NCBI GenBank assembly: GCA_030512335.1
Contig: JAULSU010000004.1
Location: 4,464,001 to 4,528,000 of the forward strand
Reading direction: 5' to 3'
Source of the DNA: Immersiella caudata
Taxonomy: Eukaryota > Ascomycota > Sordariomycetes > Sordariales > Lasiosphaeriaceae
Length of the DNA stretch: 64,000 bases
Shown piece after piece: positions 59,974 to 64,000 of the stretch. Both the position numbers and the translations under genes were made by a program. Under the pieces are notes generated by a model that was not told the origin of the DNA, made no database searches, and worked only from the letters and a program-made list of their open reading frames with translations. Each line of letters opens with the position of its first letter. Positions within the stretch are counted from its first letter, which is position 1.

Positions 59974-61071
59974 ATGGTCGCTTTCACCAAGGTGTTGTTC
60001 ACCACTCTCTTCACCCCGGCAACATGCCGCTTGCTTCTCCGGTCCCAGATCAGAACCCTGTCGTTCTCTTCTGAGGCACCTGGGGGAGACTTCTCCGACC
60101 CACACTACGTAAGTCTCTATTCCAAGACGATCATTCTGTTCCACATCAACCCTCGTGATCATGATGAGCGTTATCCTATTGCAAGACCCTACCAACTAAC
60201 ACCCCACCTCAGCCCCTCGACATCGCCTTCGCCTCTGCTCCCTCCTCCGTCCCCCCTCCCGCCCTCGAACTCATCGCCGCCCGCCGCGCCCTCCACAAGA
60301 TCAAAACCTTCCTCGGCCAAGAAGCCCTCAAATCCCTGCTCGCCTCGGAAATCGACTCCGGCCACCAAACCTGGCACGACCTCCTCACCGCCGCCTCCGA
60401 CGACGACACCTCCTCCGACCCCGGCACGCGAGCCCTCGCAACCGTCCAATTCACCGCCATACCCAAGGACTGTTCCGACGCGGCATCCCAGAAATTCACC
60501 GCTGTCAACTACATCGCTTGGTTTGCGGATGCCGCGTTTCATCACACCGACAAGTTGTGGGCGGGTCATCCGGAGCACTATGGGATTGTGATTGGGAGTA
60601 ATGGTGATGGGACGCTGGGGGCGAATGTTACAGAGCCGTGGGGAGGTATCTTGACAGACGCGTATGTGCCTGCTTTGATGCCGATTACAGGGAAACCAGG
60701 GGGTGGAGTGAGGAAGCCTTGGTAAGTGTTTTCCTGAGAATTGGGGTTGGGTTTGTTTACTCGGAGCTGACAATAGGGGGCACAGGATGAAAACGAAGGT
60801 GGAGTTTCCTTTCCAGAGTGTGGGGGAAGAGACACTTCAGGATGGGACGGGGAGGGTGATGGGACATCTTCATTACGCTTTTCGTGATGTCCCGCTTGAT
60901 GGGGAGAGGGGCAAGACCTGTGGGATTGAGGTTGCGTTAGATATCTGGATGCCTTCTCAGACACCGGAAGAGGTCAGAGATGGTATTGCGGATCACTTGA
61001 AGGTTGAGTACTATAACTGGGTGGGCTGGGCGTTCGATGATATCAAGTCAGGGGCCTTTGTGCCGGCGTAG
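59974..61071 (+). CDS. conserved-looking unknown protein, 3 exons, possible mitochondrial
   Basis: Exons 59974-60108, 60213-60721 and 60786-61071 encode 309 residues. Intron 1 (GTAAGT, ACTAACACC branch, CTCAG) and intron 2 (GTAAGT...CACAG) are clear. The N-terminus (MVAFTKVLFTTLFTPATCRLL, then RSQIRTLSFSS) is basic and hydroxylated, suggesting a mitochondrial presequence or a weak signal anchor. The rest is a folded domain with helical (LIAARRALHKIKTFLGQEALKSLL, abbreviated) and strand-rich parts (EHYGIVIGSNGDGTLGANVTEPWGG, abbreviated; WVGWAFDDIKSGAFVPA end). I do not recognise the family and see no catalytic signature; the repeated His/Asp/Gly stretches are not diagnostic. Confidence 0.75.
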
Positions 61072-61498
61072 GCGCATGGTGTGGGTAAGCGCCATCTGGC
61101 TCGCTGCTCCAAGGCTGTGGCTCCTCCCAGAATTTGGCGGGTTCTGAAGCTGTCTCAACTTGAGCACATGATGGAGGGGACAGCCCGGGAGATAATCATG
61201 CTGCAATTCTGCGGATCTGGAGTTAAAGGTGCCCACCAGTGACGCAATCCCCATGTCAACGGTTTGACAGTGTCTTCCTGACAACATCCCATTCATTATA
61301 CGCTGAAAGTCCGACGCCCGAAACAATGCCACCCAACCCCATAAGCAAGATACACGGTCCGTCAACAAAAAAAAATAAGCAAGTGCAGTACTCCATCAAC
61401 AATCATCACCACAGCGTGCCCCTCTAGGGTATCCAGGAGACGCGCCTTGCCCGCGTCTCCCGCAAGCAGCACTCATTCCGACAAGCATTGCTGGGTTC
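61072..61498. other. intergenic between convergent genes
   Basis: About 430 bp between the stop codons of the preceding gene and PMP3. It contains a short A-rich run near 61368-61376. No gene seen. Confidence 0.6.
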
Positions 61499-62153
61499 CT
61501 ACTCCTGAGTCTGAACCTTGTGATCTCCTGCCACGACCTGCGCGTAGGAAGGTGGTGGCAGCCCGTCGCTAGGTCCCTCACCCGCGTCGTGTTGGGGCTG
61601 CGGTCGTGGCGCTGGGGCGGACGAGGAGCTCGGCGCGCCAGTGGTCCCGTAGTTCATATTGCTCTGGGGCTGGGGCTGTCCCGAGATCTTGGGCTGGCCT
61701 TGGTGGGTGTGGCATGGGTTATGTTGGCCTTGGGCTTGGCCGTGGGTACCAGCAACGAAGACGTAGACGCGGCCGTGCTCGGCGTCTACGGGGCCTTGGT
61801 AGTCATATTGGGCTTCGGGGAATTTGGCGATGATGTACCAAGAGTGAAGGAGGCCGGGGATCTAGAAAGAGAATTGTTAGCAGCGGTCCATGGGCGAGGC
61901 GGTACAAGGGGAGCGTACGTATCCGAGGATGAAGAGGAGGATGTTGATTATTGAGTCTGCAGAGCAGATTCCGCGCTTTACCCAGACTGCAGAGAAAAGG
62001 GGTGGTCAGTTCGGGTTCACTGTTGATGTCTTTGCGGCTGGTGGCAGCGAGACGCGAGATGATCGCATACTGCGGGGTCTCAGCGGGGGACTCACCAGGC
62101 AGCGGCGGGAAGAGAACTGCGAGAAGGGCGAGGAAGCAGTCGGTGGAGCACAT
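61499..62153 (-). CDS. PMP3: PMP3/UPF0057 stress-response proteolipid with long C-terminal tail
   Basis: Exons 62096-62153, 61919-61986 and 61499-61861 encode 162 residues; the introns (109 and 57 nt) are canonical. The first about 55 residues are the complete PMP3 proteolipid: MCSTDCFLALLAVLFPPLP, the VWVKRGICSADSIINILL loop and helix, and LGYIPGLLHSWYIIAKFP. This gives two membrane helices in the plasma membrane, where yeast Pmp3 affects membrane potential and salt tolerance. Core Pmp3 proteins end near here. This one adds about 100 residues rich in Gln/Pro/Gly/His (GQAQGQHNPCHTHQGQP) with a PPxY motif (PPPSY) close to the C-terminus, a potential binding site for the WW domains of Rsp5-type ubiquitin ligases or arrestins. 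Long-tailed forms are known among fungi. Confidence 0.93.
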
Positions 62154-63083
62154 TGCGCCCGTGTGTTTAGGTTGCGAAGATATCGAGAATCAGGTCACAA
62201 AGATTGCAGAGGATGGTTTGGAGATTTTGGAGGTGGAAGAGGACGGTGGAATTGGTGATTCCCTTTGGAGGGCTGAAATGGGGTGATGCAAGTCAGGCCA
62301 GGGTCCATTCAGGTCACGCCTCAAGGCAAGCTTGCGTAATGCGCATGCGACTCTCCACTGCTCCGCTTTTCGCCGTCATCCGCCGCAAGCAACGGCTTTT
62401 GAGATTGAGGGTTAGGGTTCACCTGCCCAGATGTGCAGCTTTTCGAAATGAGCCATATAACGTTGGACTCTAGGGCCATTTCTCTTCAGAAGCTTTTGAG
62501 AAGCCAGGGTTTTCATGGCGCAAAATTTAACTGGTCCTGAGACCGATGACTCGACGCAGCAGCTGTGGTCGCAGGACACGGCGGGAGGCAGTGCCTGGGA
62601 ACTGATAAGATAACGTTCGCACTGTCAACAGAGTGGTTGTCGGATGGTCAGAGCTATGTCTTTTTTCTCTTCTATCCATCACAAGCCCTGAGAATTGCAC
62701 TAGTACGAAGACTCCATATTGATGAAGTTTTAATTGTCCTTCTTTCCACCCGAGATTTTGGATGTCAGGTTGTCGTGTTTTGCCCAGTCTCACAGTGGGC
62801 GGGGCACGGAACCGTCCGCAATTCCGGCGCGACCGAAAAAGTTGCTCCACAACACGCTTCGCAACTTCTTTTGGCTAACCTTGCGCGCGCAACAGGTAGG
62901 CTCAACCACAACACACGCCTGCGACTGCCACCACAAGGCCTGCGACTGCCACTACGACGCCCTTGACTATCACCAACACTCCTACCATAATTCCAACGAC
63001 GCCTCCCACTGCCACGACGAGTCCTTCGACTGCGGCGACGACCCCTTTGACTACCACGGCGACGCCTGTGGCCAGCCGCCACG
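62154..63083. other. divergent intergenic region with imperfect ACGCC-type repeat
   Basis: It lies between PMP3 (minus) and PRP22 (plus). A telomere-like GGGTTAGGGTT occurs near 62408. From about 62910 to 63075 the plus strand has irregular units such as ACGCCTGCGACTGCC that encode Thr/Pro/Ala in one frame, Asp/His/Cys in another. This is probably the PRP22 leader. Confidence 0.5.
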
Positions 63084-64000
63084 ATGGATGATCTAGAGTC
63101 CCTCGACGTCCTCTCGCTCGTGGCGAAGGTCACTTCGGAAGTGCAGAACCACTTGGGCATAAATGACAAGACCGTTGCCGAGTTCATCATTGCCCAACGA
63201 CTTGAATGCGAGACGGTCAAAGAGTTTGGGGAACGGCTTGCCGGTTTTGGCGCACCCCCTAGCTTAGTCGACAGCATCGATCGGCTTGTCCTGGCGATGC
63301 ACCCAAAGTTCAAAGGGAAGCGCAACGAGGAACGACAGTACGCCTCCACCGAACAAAAGCCCGCGGTGTTCAAGGGCCTTACGATCCCGGACAAGGATGT
63401 AACGACGGCAGACGAAGATGCGATCGACGACGCATTGGCACTGCTCGAAAACCTCGAGCCCAAATCGACAAAGGCTAAGCAGAATAGCGAAAGGCATTCG
63501 AGGAAACGTAGTCGGACCCCCGACGGCTACCGAGACGAGTCGAGGCGGAAGCGCAAGGGCAATTACCGGTCGCGGTCAAGGTCTAGAGGAAGGAGGAGGT
63601 CGGCCTCCCCGCCACGGGGGAGGCGTAAGAATGGATACAGAGATGCAGACGACGATATGTTTCAACGGCCGCCTCCCGTTGAGCTCGACGACTCCCCAAC
63701 ACTCGGCAAGGTCTACGAGGGACACGTTACCGGTGTCAAAGATTTTGGAGCCTTCGTGAACCTCCACGGAGTAAGGGGGAAAGTTGACGGTCTGATACAC
63801 ATCTCCCAGTTTGGGCAGCGCGTCGACCACCCGTCAGACGTTGTGAGCCCTGGCGACAACGTAAAGGTCAAGGTCATCAAAATCGAAGGGACACGCATCG
63901 GCTTATCGATGAAGGAGGTGGACCAAGAGACTGGGTTGGATTTAGCCCCTCAGCTGAAGCTTGGGTCGGGCGCCAACATGGAGGCACTTGGCGGGCGTGG
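63084..64000 (+). CDS. PRP22: DEAH-box pre-mRNA splicing helicase Prp22/DHX8, N-terminal part (cut by the window end)
   Basis: The ATG at 63084 (MDDLESLDVLSLVAKVTSEV) opens a frame that runs to the last base, so about 305 of an expected 1200 or so residues are visible. The order fits Prp22/DHX8. Residues 1-80 form the conserved N-terminal helical module (VAEFIIAQRLECETVKEFGERL, abbreviated). An acidic segment follows (TTADEDAIDDALALLENLE), then an Arg/Ser region (RKRSRTPDGYRDESRRKRK, RSRSRSRGRRRSASPP). The last part is an S1 RNA-binding domain (GKVYEGHVTGVKDFGAFVNL, GLIHISQFG, VKVKVIKIEGTRIGLSMKEV). The helicase core must lie beyond the window. Prp22 releases mature mRNA from the spliceosome and proofreads 3' splice sites. 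The stop codon of a Thr-rich upstream frame overlaps its ATG. Confidence 0.93.
   Translation, partial: MDDLESLDVLSLVAKVTSEVQNHLGINDKTVAEFIIAQRLECETVKEFGERLAGFGAPPSLVDSIDRLVLAMHPKFKGKRNEERQYASTEQKPAVFKGLTIPDKDVTTADEDAIDDALALLENLEPKSTKAKQNSERHSRKRSRTPDGYRDESRRKRKGNYRSRSRSRGRRRSASPPRGRRKNGYRDADDDMFQRPPPVELDDSPTLGKVYEGHVTGVKDFGAFVNLHGVRGKVDGLIHISQFGQRVDHPSDVVSPGDNVKVKVIKIEGTRIGLSMKEVDQETGLDLAPQLKLGSGANMEALGGR

Noticed and set aside
27..64000. A CRISPR array, bacterial-type operon or phage element.
   Set aside because: The window has spliceosomal introns and fungal gene families throughout, and no direct repeats with regular spacers were seen.

Overview
The window looks like a nuclear contig of a filamentous ascomycete (Pezizomycotina, most likely a Sordariomycete). 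Genes carry short introns (about 46-110 nt) with GTAAGT/GTGAGT-type donors, CTAAC/CTGAC branch sites and CAG/TAG acceptors. The protein families are typically fungal: Zn2Cys6 regulator, GPR1-type receptor, NACHT NLR-like protein, PMP3, Arb1 and fungal-type Prp22. I cannot name the species. I found no rRNA, tRNA, CRISPR array, origin or intact transposon.

Left half, about 2-25 kb: accessory, gene-poor and partly decaying. It holds an NLR-like NACHT gene with a one-base frame break (3462-6237), a single-pass Pro/Val/Glu-rich membrane protein (6885-8156), a C2H2 zinc-finger gene (10468-11740) with an inverted repeat on each side, a small Ser/Gly-rich protein (15569-16050), a Zn2Cys6 factor (16751-18883) divergent from a drug-efflux-type MFS transporter (19577-21425), a clearly dead beta-lactamase/transpeptidase-like pseudogene (21657-23122) and a frame-broken Cys/His-rich fungal gene (23960-24620). 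The regulator, transporter and dead serine hydrolase may be what remains of a metabolite or resistance cluster. Long gene-free stretches (8.2-10.5 and 11.7-15.6 kb) separate these genes.

Right half, about 25-64 kb: conserved core genes, all with open reading frames once introns are removed. In order they are PRPP synthetase (15 exons, one of 7 nt), a membrane protein, an LSH/Irc5-type SNF2 ATPase, an Arc1/EMAPII tRNA-binding protein with a possible non-AUG mitochondrial isoform, a small secreted Cys-rich protein, mitochondrial RNA polymerase divergent from an Atp25/RsfS-like mitochondrial protein, exopolyphosphatase divergent from a class-I glutamine amidotransferase, a GPR1/Git3-type GPCR, CLP1, an inositol polyphosphate multikinase, the Argonaute chaperone subunit Arb1, a conserved unknown, PMP3 with a long tail, and the 5' part of PRP22, which runs off the window.

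Functional themes. The mitochondrial genes (RNA polymerase, Atp25-like and possibly the Arc1 isoform) sit within about 9 kb. There is a phosphate/inositol/nucleotide group (PRS, PPX1, IPMK). Two chromatin-silencing factors (LSH-type ATPase and Arb1) are about 25 kb apart. The frame breaks fall only in the left half, which argues for real gene decay there rather than general sequencing error.
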